A stretch of DNA of 64,000 bases from an uncultured Thermanaerothrix sp. (GTDB lineage: Bacteria > Chloroflexota > Anaerolineae > Anaerolineales > Anaerolineaceae), in NCBI RefSeq assembly GCF_938028735.1, contig NZ_CALIMF010000012.1, positions 62,001 to 126,000 of the forward strand. Reading direction: 5' to 3'. The translations under genes were made by a program, and so were the position numbers. Positions 35,893 to 44,346 of this stretch are shown piece by piece. Position 1 is the stretch's first letter; every line of letters begins with the position of its first letter. The notes below the pieces were generated by a model that searched no databases, was not told the DNA's origin, and saw nothing but the letters and a program-made list of their open reading frames with translations.

Positions 35893-37163
35893 AATTCCTC
35901 CGTCAGCGTTTCGAGAAACTCCATGTTATTCTTTGTGCGGAGCATGCGTTGTAGAATGGCCTCAGTAGCAACTGCTGGGTCCATGCCTGCACCTTGTGGG
36001 GGCGGGCTGATCATTTGCAGATACATGCGCCGCATGAGCCAGACGCGCTGCAAAATGTCCGGGCCAAGCAAAAGTTCTTCACGTCGGGTTGACGAACGCT
36101 CAATATCAATGGCCGGGAAGATACGGCGTTCCTGCAGGCGACGTGAAAGGTGCAATTCCATGTTACCAGTACCTTTGAATTCTTCATATACCACGTCATC
36201 CAACCGTGAGCCCGTATCCACTAAGGCTGTGGCGATGATGGTCAGGGAGCCCCCCTCCTCAACATTACGTGCTGCACCGAAGAAACGCTTGGGTGGGTAG
36301 AGGGCAGAAGGATCCATCCCACCTGAGAGCGTGCGCCCAGAAGGGGTCACAACTAGGTTGTAGGCGCGGGCCAGTCGGGTGAGGGAGTCCAGGAGAATGA
36401 CGACATCCCGTCCAATCTCCACCAGGCGCTTGGCACGCTCCAGAGTAATCTCAGCCGTCCGCACATGCGAAGTCACCGGCTCGTCGAAGGTGGAAGCTAC
36501 CACTTCAGCCTCCACGGAGCGATCCATGTCGGTGACTTCTTCAGGACGTTCACCGATCAGCGCGATGATGAGATGGACTTCGGGGTACTTGGTGGAAATG
36601 GCATTGGCAATTTGTTTCAGAATGGTGGTTTTACCTGCTTTGGGTGGCGAGACGATTAGACCGCGCTGTCCCCGCCCGATGGGGGCAATCAAGTTGATCA
36701 GGCGGGTGGAGAGAATAGTGGGGTCGGTTTCGAGATCAAAGCGTTTGTTAGGGAAGATGGGGGTGAGCCGTTCGAAGACCGGGCGGTCACGAGCCTCCTC
36801 CGGTGAGATGCCGTTGATGGATTCGACTCTTACCAAGCCATAATGGCGTTCAGCCTCGCGGGGAGGACGCACAACTCCGATGACCAGATCGCCCATGCGC
36901 AGATCATAGCGCCGTAATTGGGCCTGAGAGACATAGACATCGTCCGGGCCAATTTGATAGTTTTTGCGCAGGAAGCCAATGCCCTCCGGCAGGATTTCGA
37001 GGATGCCGCCACGCACCTCCAGCCCTTCCCGCTCGGCCTCAACTTGGCGGATGGCCAGGATCAGGTTTTCCTTTTTCATGCGCGAAGCGTTGGGGATATT
37101 CATTTCTCTGGCGATCTGGCGCAGATCGGCCAGCGTGGCTTTTTCAAGTTCAAGGAACTTCAT
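35889..37163 (-). CDS. rho: Transcription termination factor Rho
   Basis: 424 residues. A Rho_N/SAP-like N-terminus (LEKATLADLRQIAREMNI, about 6-45) precedes the cold-shock-like RNA-binding domain (about 50-115: GGILEILPEGIGFLR, DDVYVSQAQLRRYDLR) and the hexameric RecA-type ATPase (Walker A PPKAGKTT near 182, ALIGERPEEVTDM, VVILLDSLTRLARAYN, the Q-loop SGRTLSGGMD). Rho unwinds RNA-DNA hybrids to end transcription. It is followed by the LysM/M23 gene with a 4-nt overlap. Confidence 0.96.
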   Translation of the reverse strand: MKFLELEKATLADLRQIAREMNIPNASRMKKENLILAIRQVEAEREGLEVRGGILEILPEGIGFLRKNYQIGPDDVYVSQAQLRRYDLRMGDLVIGVVRPPREAERHYGLVRVESINGISPEEARDRPVFERLTPIFPNKRFDLETDPTILSTRLINLIAPIGRGQRGLIVSPPKAGKTTILKQIANAISTKYPEVHLIIALIGERPEEVTDMDRSVEAEVVASTFDEPVTSHVRTAEITLERAKRLVEIGRDVVILLDSLTRLARAYNLVVTPSGRTLSGGMDPSALYPPKRFFGAARNVEEGGSLTIIATALVDTGSRLDDVVYEEFKGTGNMELHLSRRLQERRIFPAIDIERSSTRREELLLGPDILQRVWLMRRMYLQMISPPPQGAGMDPAVATEAILQRMLRTKNNMEFLETLTEEL

Positions 37164-37651
37164 ATGGGCTTGTCCGTATGAATTGGGATTTTGGAATTGG
37201 TTTAGGTGATATCACGCCTGTGGAGGAGCGTTACCGTAAAGCCGCTGATGTCTAAATTTACATTGCCTAGGAAGATATTCTAAGCGGCCCCCTTGGTCGT
37301 CACGCTCACTCTGTGGAGTGCCCAAATTATAACACGGGGCACTATTGAATGCAAGCACAACGGCCTCGCCCGTCTGTGAGAGAGAAATGAAACCGGCTTA
37401 TGCTTTCTCAATATCATTTGCGTATTTTACTCAGCGGTTACCTCAAATGCTTATCCATTAGATACAAGCCCTAAATGGTTCCGATTTAGCAGCGGCTTTA
37501 AGTAGCGACTTTACTGGTGTCTCTGGGGTTTGCGTGGCAGACTGTCCATCCAAGCGTGGTATTGAACAGGCGTCTGCTGACGCCCTTGGCCTGTTGGGGT
37601 TGGGACAGGCGTGTCCGATCTCAGCACTGTTGACGGTCAAAGGTAAGAGGG
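37164..37651. other. 488-nt intergenic region between rho and the BmpA-type operon
   Basis: No credible gene. It holds the rho promoter (37326-37354, minus) with a leader of about 155 nt, and short hairpin-forming stretches such as GGACA/TGTCC at 37605-37618. The part from 37380 to 37640 has no recognised function; a 60-codon minus-strand frame there lacks a ribosome site and protein-like features. No tRNA was found. Confidence 0.6.
37326..37354 (-). promoter_or_regulatory. Putative rho promoter (extended -10)
   Basis: Minus strand TTGCAT (37354-37349), a 17-nt spacer and TATAAT (37331-37326) preceded by TGT, giving TGTTATAAT. The -35 is weak. Confidence 0.5.
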
Positions 37652-38923
37652 CTATTCTTTTTCGTAGGGGATGCCATCGGCTGCTGGCGGACGAGCACGT
37701 CCAATAACACCTGCCAGCACAATCATGGTGGCAATGTAGGGAGCCATCAAGAGGAACTGCGAGGGGATGGCAATTCCCAGGATGGCCAGACGCGAAGCCA
37801 GGGCATCTGCAAAGCCAAAGAGCAAACCCGCACCGAAGGCGCCAAAAGGATTCCAGTTGCCAAAGATCATAGCGGCCAAGCCAATAAAGCCGCGCCCCGC
37901 TGTCATTACTTCGTCAAAACGTCCGGCCGAACCCAAGGTGAAGTAACCCCCCGCAAATCCGGCCACCATTCCCCCTAGCACTACTGCCATGTAACGCGTC
38001 TTGAAGACATCAATCCCCAACGTATCAGCGGCTTTGGGGTGTTCGCCCACTGCACGCAGGCGCAATCCCCATCGGGTTTGGAACAAGGCAACATTCAGAA
38101 CAAACAGCAGGATAAACATGACATAAACAAAAATGCTGTTGTTAAATAGCACTGGTCCCAGGATGGGAATCTCACTTAGTAGGGGAATCGGCGTGCCGCC
38201 AAAAGTGGGTGGGTTGTTCAATGCCTGGTTGACCTGGAGAAACTTTGCCGAAATATAGGACGTCAGTCCGGTAGCAAAAATGTTGATAACGGTGCCGGAT
38301 ACGATTTGATTGGTTTTATACTTGATAGAGAGCACGGCGTGGACGAGTGCCAGTAGCGCGCCTGCCAGGATCGCAGCCAGCAACCCCAGCCAGGCGTTCT
38401 GCGTGATACTTCCTACCAGGGCACTGACCATTGCGCCCGTGAGCATCATGCCCTCGATGGCAATGTTAACAACACCGGAGCGCTCGCACAAGATGCCGGA
38501 GAGGGCGCCCAAGGTGATGGGCACAGAACGGCTAAGGGTGGTATTGAACATTCCCACTAGGTTAAGCGATTTGCCGGCTGCGGCCCAAACCAGGAAACCA
38601 AAGATAAAGAAGCCCACCACAAGACCCAGAACCCAATTCGTGTAGCGGCCAAAGCCGCGAGCAAGTTGGATGCCTCCGAGGATTGCGCTGGCAACCGCTA
38701 GTCCATACAGGGTGGGAAGCGTATGCACTTGCCAAGGAGGGAGTTGGATGTCTGAAGTGGCTAATGACAAGCCAAAGGTCGTAATTTGTCCTTGGGAAAG
38801 CCCGGGGGTAAAAAAGAAGACTAGGATTAACCCAAGGAGGATGAACAATATCCCCATGACCCGCTGGCGGGTTGGGGAGACAACTTCAATTTTGCGGTGA
38901 AAGGCACTGGTTGTAGTGGCCAT
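37652..38923 (-). CDS. BmpA-type ABC transporter permease 2 (NupQ/YufQ-like)
   Basis: 423 residues with about ten TM segments; BPD_transp_2 family. Motifs: LGALSGILCERSGVVNIAIEGMMLTGAM (the family hallmark), GLRLRAVGEHPKAADTLGI (EAA-like loop toward the ATPase) and GGYFTLGSAGRFDEVMTAGRGFIGLAAMIFGNWNP. Homologues import nucleosides or simple sugars with a BmpA/PnrA lipoprotein. It is last of four genes and starts 3 nt after permease 1. Confidence 0.88.
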   Translation of the reverse strand: MATTTSAFHRKIEVVSPTRQRVMGILFILLGLILVFFFTPGLSQGQITTFGLSLATSDIQLPPWQVHTLPTLYGLAVASAILGGIQLARGFGRYTNWVLGLVVGFFIFGFLVWAAAGKSLNLVGMFNTTLSRSVPITLGALSGILCERSGVVNIAIEGMMLTGAMVSALVGSITQNAWLGLLAAILAGALLALVHAVLSIKYKTNQIVSGTVINIFATGLTSYISAKFLQVNQALNNPPTFGGTPIPLLSEIPILGPVLFNNSIFVYVMFILLFVLNVALFQTRWGLRLRAVGEHPKAADTLGIDVFKTRYMAVVLGGMVAGFAGGYFTLGSAGRFDEVMTAGRGFIGLAAMIFGNWNPFGAFGAGLLFGFADALASRLAILGIAIPSQFLLMAPYIATMIVLAGVIGRARPPAADGIPYEKE

Positions 38924-38926
38924 GAT

Positions 38927-40213
38927 TTATCCTCCCCATCCCTTGATGGTAATCAGCCCTTCGCCTTCTGCGGGCTTACGGAGTCGGTAGAGAGAGCGGA
39001 TGATAGCAGGTGCAGCGATGAAGGCCAGGATAACGGCTTGCAGGACGGAAATAATATCAATCGGGATATCAGCGGAAAGTTGCATACGCGTGGCACCGTT
39101 GCGCAAAGTGCCGAATAGTAGGGAGGCCAGCACAACCCCTACAGGATGATTGTTGCCCAACAGAGCCAGGGCAATGCTGTCAAAGCCGTATCCGGATGAG
39201 AAAGCCATGGCCAAAAAATGATTAACGCCCAGCACTTCATTGGCGCCAGCCAACCCTGCCAGTGCTCCTGAAAGGGTCATTGCTAGGATGGTGTTGCGAG
39301 TGACGTTCATGCCGGCATACTTGGCGCCATAGGGGTTGCTGCCCACTGTACGCAGTTCAAATCCCCAAGTGGTTTTGAAAAGAAACCAGTACACCACATA
39401 GGCCATGCCCAATGCTAGAAAGAAGCCTAAATGGAAACGGATGGGATCTTCGAAGAAGCGCGGTAGCCAAGCCGACGGTTGAATCTCAGGACTAACCGGG
39501 TTGAACGACCCCGGGCGCTTCATGGGGCCGGTCAGTAACCATTCACTCAGGCGAAAAGCGATGTAGTTCATCATGATCGTGTTAATGACCTCATGACCGC
39601 CGGTTTTGGCTTTAAGCCACCCGGGGATGAAGCCCCAAATAGCCCCTCCAAGTGCACCTGCCAATAAAGCCAGCGGCAAATGGACGATCATCGGCAATCC
39701 AACTAGCTTGTAACCCACGTAAGTGGCGGTAATAGCCCCCATAAACAATTGGCCTTCGGCACCGATATTGAATACGCCGGCGCGAAAGCCCAAGGCAACA
39801 GCCAGGCCGGCAAAGATATATGGGGTAGAGGTAACCAGACTCTCCAGAAATGGGTTAAAGGCGCGGCGGATTTCCAAGGCGTTACCCGATTGGAGTGCGT
39901 TGATTATTCGCACCGGGTCCCCTAAGGCGCCGGTGAAAAGCGCAGTGTAAGAACGCGCTACCACGTCCCACATAGCTGTCAAGCCGGCACTAAACGATTG
40001 CCCAAAGCCGCTATAGACTTCTTGGCTGGTCACGATGATAAAAATTGCTCCAAAAATCAACCCTGTGAGGACGGCCAGAAGTGGGATTAGGACGCTCTGG
40101 GGGATGCCACGTTTACGTTGACCAGGTTGGGGTGGGGGAGCGGCCTCGTGGTTAATTTCTTCGAGCACGAGTTTGCCAAGATCCGGTGACTGGGGTGTTT
40201 TTTCAGAACTCAA
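38927..40213 (-). CDS. BmpA-type ABC transporter permease 1 (NupP/YufP-like)
   Basis: 428 residues from TTG 40213, with GGGAGGG about 6 nt upstream. The ATG at 40294 would lie 59 nt inside the ATPase gene and lacks such a site. A polar N-terminus of about 55 residues is followed by TM segments. Family motifs: FRAGVFNIGAEGQLFMGA, GGHEVINTIMMNYIA, ELRTVGSNPYGAKYAGM (EAA-like) and SSGYGFDSIALALLGNNHPVGV. It pairs with permease 2 in a heterodimeric pore. Confidence 0.87.
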   Translation of the reverse strand: MSSEKTPQSPDLGKLVLEEINHEAAPPPQPGQRKRGIPQSVLIPLLAVLTGLIFGAIFIIVTSQEVYSGFGQSFSAGLTAMWDVVARSYTALFTGALGDPVRIINALQSGNALEIRRAFNPFLESLVTSTPYIFAGLAVALGFRAGVFNIGAEGQLFMGAITATYVGYKLVGLPMIVHLPLALLAGALGGAIWGFIPGWLKAKTGGHEVINTIMMNYIAFRLSEWLLTGPMKRPGSFNPVSPEIQPSAWLPRFFEDPIRFHLGFFLALGMAYVVYWFLFKTTWGFELRTVGSNPYGAKYAGMNVTRNTILAMTLSGALAGLAGANEVLGVNHFLAMAFSSGYGFDSIALALLGNNHPVGVVLASLLFGTLRNGATRMQLSADIPIDIISVLQAVILAFIAAPAIIRSLYRLRKPAEGEGLITIKGWGG

Positions 40214-40235
40214 CGGACTCCCTCCCTGCGTGTTC

Positions 40236-41792
40236 TTATCCAATTTCAACTGGCTTACGCCTGACGCGTTGGCGGGCCTCTTCGGCGGGCACACCTGCCA
40301 TCAGCAAGCCAATATAGTCCTTGGTTGCTTCGGCAGCGGGCACAATAGCCACGATCTGTCCCCTATACATGACGGCGACCCGATCTGAGAGTTGCAGAAT
40401 CTCATCCAGTTCGGTAGAGGCCAAAAGCACAGCCACTCCCTGACTGCGTTTCTCTAGAATTTGCTGATGAATGTATTCAATTGACCCCACGTCTAAGCCG
40501 CGGGTGGGTTGAGCGGCCACCAGTAAACGAATAGGGCGCGATAGCTCACGAGCCACGATCACCTTTTGCTGATTACCCCCTGAAAGCGTGCTACAAAGGC
40601 TCAGTGCACTTGGCGTTCGAATGTCATATTGTTTTACCAGGGCTTCTGCGTGCTGGCGGATCACTTCCCATTCCATGCGCCGGCCCCGGGCGAAAGGTGG
40701 CTTGTAGTAAGTGCGCAAAATCAGATTATCCATCACCGGAAAGGCTAGCACTAGTCCATCGCGTTGACGATCTTCAGGAATGTAACCGGTGCCAAGTTCG
40801 GTGATGATCCGTGGTGGGGCATTGGTGACATCCTGTCCCAAGAGACGCACCCGTCCTTCGAGGATATGACGGTGACCGGTAATGGCTTCAATCAACTCGG
40901 TTTGGCCATTACCCTGCACGCCGGCAATACCCAGAATCTCCCCGCTACGGACATCAAAGGATACATGATCTACGGCCAGTTGACCCAGTTCATCTGCCAC
41001 CAGCAGGTTTTCCACTTCTAAGACCGGCTCACCAGGCTCGCTAGGGGGACGCTCCAGTTCCAACTGTACGTCTCGTCCCACCATCATAGAGGCCAGACGG
41101 TATTGATCGGCCTCCTCAGGGCGAACACTGCCCACCACACGCCCACGGCGAATGACGGTGATCAGGTCAGCAATTTCCAGCACCTCGCGCAACTTGTGCG
41201 AGATGAAAATGATGGATTTTCCCTGTTCCACCAGAGAGCGCATGATGCCAAACAGCTCTTCCACCTCTTGGGGTGTGAGCACGGCTGTGGGCTCGTCGAG
41301 GATTAAGATATCAGCTTTACGGTAGAGTAACTTAATAATTTCGACGCGCTGCTGGACACCCACGGGCAAATCCTTGATGTAGGCTTCAGGGTCCACCGCC
41401 AGCCCGTATTGTTCCGAAATAGCGCGCACTCGAGCAGCTGCCTGCTCACGATCCAGGAATCCATCAAAGCGGGTGGATTCCTCCCCCAACATGACATTTT
41501 CGGTAACCGTAAAGACCGGGATTAGCATGAAGTGCTGATGAACCATGCCGATCCCCTGGGCAATCGCATCTGCGGGAGAATGAATAATTACCTTCTTCCC
41601 GTTAATGAAAATCTCGCCCTCATCGGGTTGGTACAGCCCGTAGAGAATATTCATCAACGTGGTCTTGCCTGCGCCGTTTTCCCCCAGCAGAGCATGAATT
41701 TGACCTTTTTCAAGGGTCAAATTAATATGATCGTTAGCTAAGACACCGGGGAAACGCTTGGTAATCCCACGTAGCTCGAGAATAGGGGTCAT
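40236..41792 (-). CDS. BmpA-type ABC transporter ATPase with two nucleotide-binding domains
   Basis: 518 residues, RbsA/NupO-like tandem ATPase. First half: Walker A GENGAGKTT (about 36-44), signature LPVGVQQRVEI, Walker B ILILDEPTAVLTPQE. Second half: degenerate GVQGNGQTELIEA, signature LSGGNQQKVIVAREL, and AAQPTRGLDVGS replacing the standard Walker B Asp-Glu pair. This asymmetry is typical of the sugar/nucleoside group. It follows the bmpA gene and its terminator. Confidence 0.92.
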   Translation of the reverse strand: MTPILELRGITKRFPGVLANDHINLTLEKGQIHALLGENGAGKTTLMNILYGLYQPDEGEIFINGKKVIIHSPADAIAQGIGMVHQHFMLIPVFTVTENVMLGEESTRFDGFLDREQAAARVRAISEQYGLAVDPEAYIKDLPVGVQQRVEIIKLLYRKADILILDEPTAVLTPQEVEELFGIMRSLVEQGKSIIFISHKLREVLEIADLITVIRRGRVVGSVRPEEADQYRLASMMVGRDVQLELERPPSEPGEPVLEVENLLVADELGQLAVDHVSFDVRSGEILGIAGVQGNGQTELIEAITGHRHILEGRVRLLGQDVTNAPPRIITELGTGYIPEDRQRDGLVLAFPVMDNLILRTYYKPPFARGRRMEWEVIRQHAEALVKQYDIRTPSALSLCSTLSGGNQQKVIVARELSRPIRLLVAAQPTRGLDVGSIEYIHQQILEKRSQGVAVLLASTELDEILQLSDRVAVMYRGQIVAIVPAAEATKDYIGLLMAGVPAEEARQRVRRKPVEIG

Positions 41793-41913
41793 TGGAACTC
41801 CAAGCCAGAAAAGTTGTTACAATTTTACCATAATGTCTGAGAAATGGTCTGGTTTATAGGCTATGGGGTTGTATTAAAATAATAAACAACCTCAGGCTCA
41901 AATGCTCGTGGGA

Positions 41914-41941
41914 GAAAAAAAGGGGCTGAGAGCTCAGCCCC
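41914..41941 (-). terminator. Terminator/attenuator between bmpA and the ATPase gene
   Basis: Minus strand GGGGCTGA-GCTC-TCAGCCCC stem (41941-41922) followed by seven U (41921-41915). Strong enough to end most transcripts after bmpA, leaving read-through or another start for the ATPase and permeases. Confidence 0.85.
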
Positions 41942-41964
41942 TCACAGACTTGCACTTTATTGGC

Positions 41965-43002
41965 TTACGGTGTGGTCTTGATCTTGCCGGCAATGATGTC
42001 TGCCTTGACCTGATCCAACTCAGCTTTCAGTTGATCGGAGATCACACCAGCAGGGAAGTTCGCAATTCCCACGCCCTCGTTCTCCAACGTGCCTACGTAG
42101 ACGCCACCCTTGAAGGTGCCATTGAGGACCTGCTCGATGGCGGCAAAAACGGCATTGTCCATGCGCTTCATGATGGAGGTGAGGATGATGGGAGTGTACT
42201 GAGAGGCACTGACGGTCCAATCGGTATCCACACCGATGATCCAAGCCTTACCGCGTTCCTGCACCGCAGCCGCCGTTCCAAGCCCAACCGGGCCCGCAAC
42301 GGGCAGGATGATGTCGGCCCCCTCGTCCATCAACGTCAAGCCCATTTGGCGACCATCATCGGTGCTTTCGAAATTGCCGGTGAAGAGCCCGGTTTGCTTT
42401 TCAGGATCCCAGCCCAGCACTTCAACGTTAGTGCCATGTTTCTCATTATAGTAGCGCACGCCCAGCGCGAAACCGTCCATGAATACGGTGACCGGTGGGA
42501 TCTGAATGCCACCAAAGGTGCCCACCTTGCCGGTCTTGGTCACGCCCGCGGCTGCATAACCCGCGAGGAAAGCAGCCTGATCGGTTGCAAAGGTCAGGCC
42601 CAGGACGTTATTCAGCGGCGGGTCATAGGCAAAGTCTACAATGGCGAATTTCTGATCCGGGTTCTTCTCTGCGGCGGTTTTGGTCGCATCACCGAGCAGG
42701 AAGCCTACAGTGACAATGAGGTCGCATTTTTCTTCAATGAATGCGTTGATGTTTTTCTCGTAGTCGGTCTGCTGCTGAGATTCGAGGTATTTTCCCTCAA
42801 CACCCAGTTTGGCAATAGCGTCTTCCACACCTTTCCAGGCAGTGGCGTTGAAGGATTTATCGTCAATTCCGCCGACATCGGTTACTTGGCAAATTTTTGC
42901 TTTCTTGGTGGCGGGAGTGGGGGTGGCTGCAGGTTGGCAGGCTGCCAGCACCAGTGCCAGCACAATCAGTGCAGAAAAAATGAGGTACAACTTCTTTTGC
43001 AT
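41965..43002 (-). CDS. BmpA/PnrA-family substrate-binding lipoprotein
   Basis: 345 residues. Lipobox LVLAACQ (C22), Thr/Pro spacer, then the Bmp/PnrA fold: CQVTDVGGIDDKSFNATAWKGVEDA, CDLIVTVGFLLGDATKTAAEKNPDQKFAIVDF, GKVGTFGGIQIPPVTVFMDGFALGV and GADIILPVAGPVGLGTAAA. PnrA-like proteins bind purine nucleosides, so the operon probably imports nucleosides; the ligand is inference. AAGGAGGAG precedes the ATG. First gene of the four-gene operon. Confidence 0.92.
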   Translation of the reverse strand: MQKKLYLIFSALIVLALVLAACQPAATPTPATKKAKICQVTDVGGIDDKSFNATAWKGVEDAIAKLGVEGKYLESQQQTDYEKNINAFIEEKCDLIVTVGFLLGDATKTAAEKNPDQKFAIVDFAYDPPLNNVLGLTFATDQAAFLAGYAAAGVTKTGKVGTFGGIQIPPVTVFMDGFALGVRYYNEKHGTNVEVLGWDPEKQTGLFTGNFESTDDGRQMGLTLMDEGADIILPVAGPVGLGTAAAVQERGKAWIIGVDTDWTVSASQYTPIILTSIMKRMDNAVFAAIEQVLNGTFKGGVYVGTLENEGVGIANFPAGVISDQLKAELDQVKADIIAGKIKTTP

Positions 43003-43087
43003 TTGAATTTCTCCTCCTTACCAAATTGGGGATTTTGTATCACGGGGAGACAGGTGAACAATCTTTTTCTCCCCAAGGGCTGTTTCT

Positions 43088-43116
43088 AGTATATGCTTGA
43101 TTACAAAAGGTTGCAA
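43088..43116 (-). promoter_or_regulatory. Promoter of the BmpA-type operon
   Basis: Minus strand TTGCAA (43116-43111), a 17-nt spacer and TATACT (43093-43088). The leader of about 78 nt contains a GGGGAGA/TCTCCCC stem (minus, about 43073-43043) with a 17-nt loop; no known riboswitch was recognised. Confidence 0.6.
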
Positions 43117-43157
43117 GTGATTGATGTCACAGATTTGGCCTTACCTGTTGGTGGGGG

Positions 43158-44321
43158 TTAGGGAGCATAGCGCCCGAATTCTAATGCAGCTTCCACCATG
43201 GCTAGAATGTTCTGAGGAGGTACCTCGTTCGTAATTGAATGTACTGCGGCCAGGAAATAGCCACCCTCTTCACCCAAGATTTCGATGACCCGTTTGACCT
43301 CCTGGCGCACATCCTCAGGGGTGCCGATAGAAAGCACCCTTTGGGTATCTATGCCTCCACAAAAGGTCAGTTTCTTTCCATAGCGGCGCTTAAGTTCGGC
43401 TAGGTTGCCCATCTGCCCAGCGCTGGTTTGGACGGGGTTGAGGATATCCACCCCGATCTCAACGAAATCATCCAGGAAGGCACTCACATCGCCATCCGAA
43501 TGGAAGAAAATTTTGGCCGGGCTGTGAGCCTTGGCGAACGCAATGATTTCTGCATGAATGGGTTTGAGAATACGCCGATACAGCCGCGGGGAGATTAGGG
43601 GGCCGTTCTGAGCACCTAGATCGTCACCAAGGATAAGGATATCCACATGATCCCCCAAGGCTTTGAGGAAATGCCCTAAGTGGGTCAAGCAGAGCGCTTT
43701 GATCTTTTCCAAAAGGGCTTGAGCAAAATCCGGATTTTCCACCAAGTGGATCAGAAAGGTTTGCATGCCTTGCAATTGACAGGCCCGTTCAAGAGGCGCA
43801 ATGAGCCAGGGTGCAGCCACGATGGCATAGCGGTTTTCACGTGCCAGATGAGCAGCTTGTTGGGGCACATGGGCATAGCGTGTGGGATCATTCATATCTG
43901 GCCAGTGGGGGTAGTTTAATAACTCGTCTAGTGTGTGAGCCTGGGCCAAAGGGTGAATACTTGGATAATAGAAGTCGGGAGCGATTTCGGTTTGTCCCAC
44001 TCCCCAATCATCCCAATAGGGAGTGGCAGGTGGACGGGTTCGATTGCGGTGGTATGTTGCAGCAGGGAAGCGATCTTGAACGCCTCTCACGTCGCTGTGC
44101 AGATGTTCTAAAACAGTCTCTTCAATGAGGGGCGCCCCTAGTTCCGGCCAATCATACAGGTATCCCTCGATGTGGGGCTCTAACCCTAGGTAAGTTTTGA
44201 GGTTAAGGTAAGCCTGACTCAGAATACCTGTCGTTAGATCGGCCCCAATGAAAATGGGCACCCGGTCAGGCCGTTCATGCGCCAGCACTGCCAGTACGCG
44301 TTCACGTGGTGTGAGGGACAT
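43158..44321 (-). CDS. Uroporphyrinogen decarboxylase-family protein (methyltransferase-like)
   Basis: 387 residues from ATG 44321 (AAAGGTAG upstream). UroD-like TIM barrel: SLTPRERVLAVLAHERPDRVPI at the N-terminus, HVDILILGDDLGAQNGPLIS, FFHSDGDVSAFLDDFVEIGVDILNPVQ and FCGGIDTQRVLSIGTPEDVRQEV. This is the expanded UroD-like/MtaA-type branch, whose members often act on methyl groups or unknown compounds, rather than haem-pathway HemE. It lies 25 nt after the MFS gene. Confidence 0.82.
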   Translation of the reverse strand: MSLTPRERVLAVLAHERPDRVPIFIGADLTTGILSQAYLNLKTYLGLEPHIEGYLYDWPELGAPLIEETVLEHLHSDVRGVQDRFPAATYHRNRTRPPATPYWDDWGVGQTEIAPDFYYPSIHPLAQAHTLDELLNYPHWPDMNDPTRYAHVPQQAAHLARENRYAIVAAPWLIAPLERACQLQGMQTFLIHLVENPDFAQALLEKIKALCLTHLGHFLKALGDHVDILILGDDLGAQNGPLISPRLYRRILKPIHAEIIAFAKAHSPAKIFFHSDGDVSAFLDDFVEIGVDILNPVQTSAGQMGNLAELKRRYGKKLTFCGGIDTQRVLSIGTPEDVRQEVKRVIEILGEEGGYFLAAVHSITNEVPPQNILAMVEAALEFGRYAP

Positions 44322-44346
44322 GGGGCTACCTTTCAGGGTTGGGAAC

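Noticed and set aside
37458-37640. A 60-codon minus-strand gene in the rho/BmpA intergenic region
   Set aside because: No ribosome site, no recognisable protein features and atypical composition.
43003-43090. Purine riboswitch in the BmpA operon leader
   Set aside because: There is a simple GGGGAGA/TCTCCCC stem, but no three-way junction or conserved purine-riboswitch sequences.
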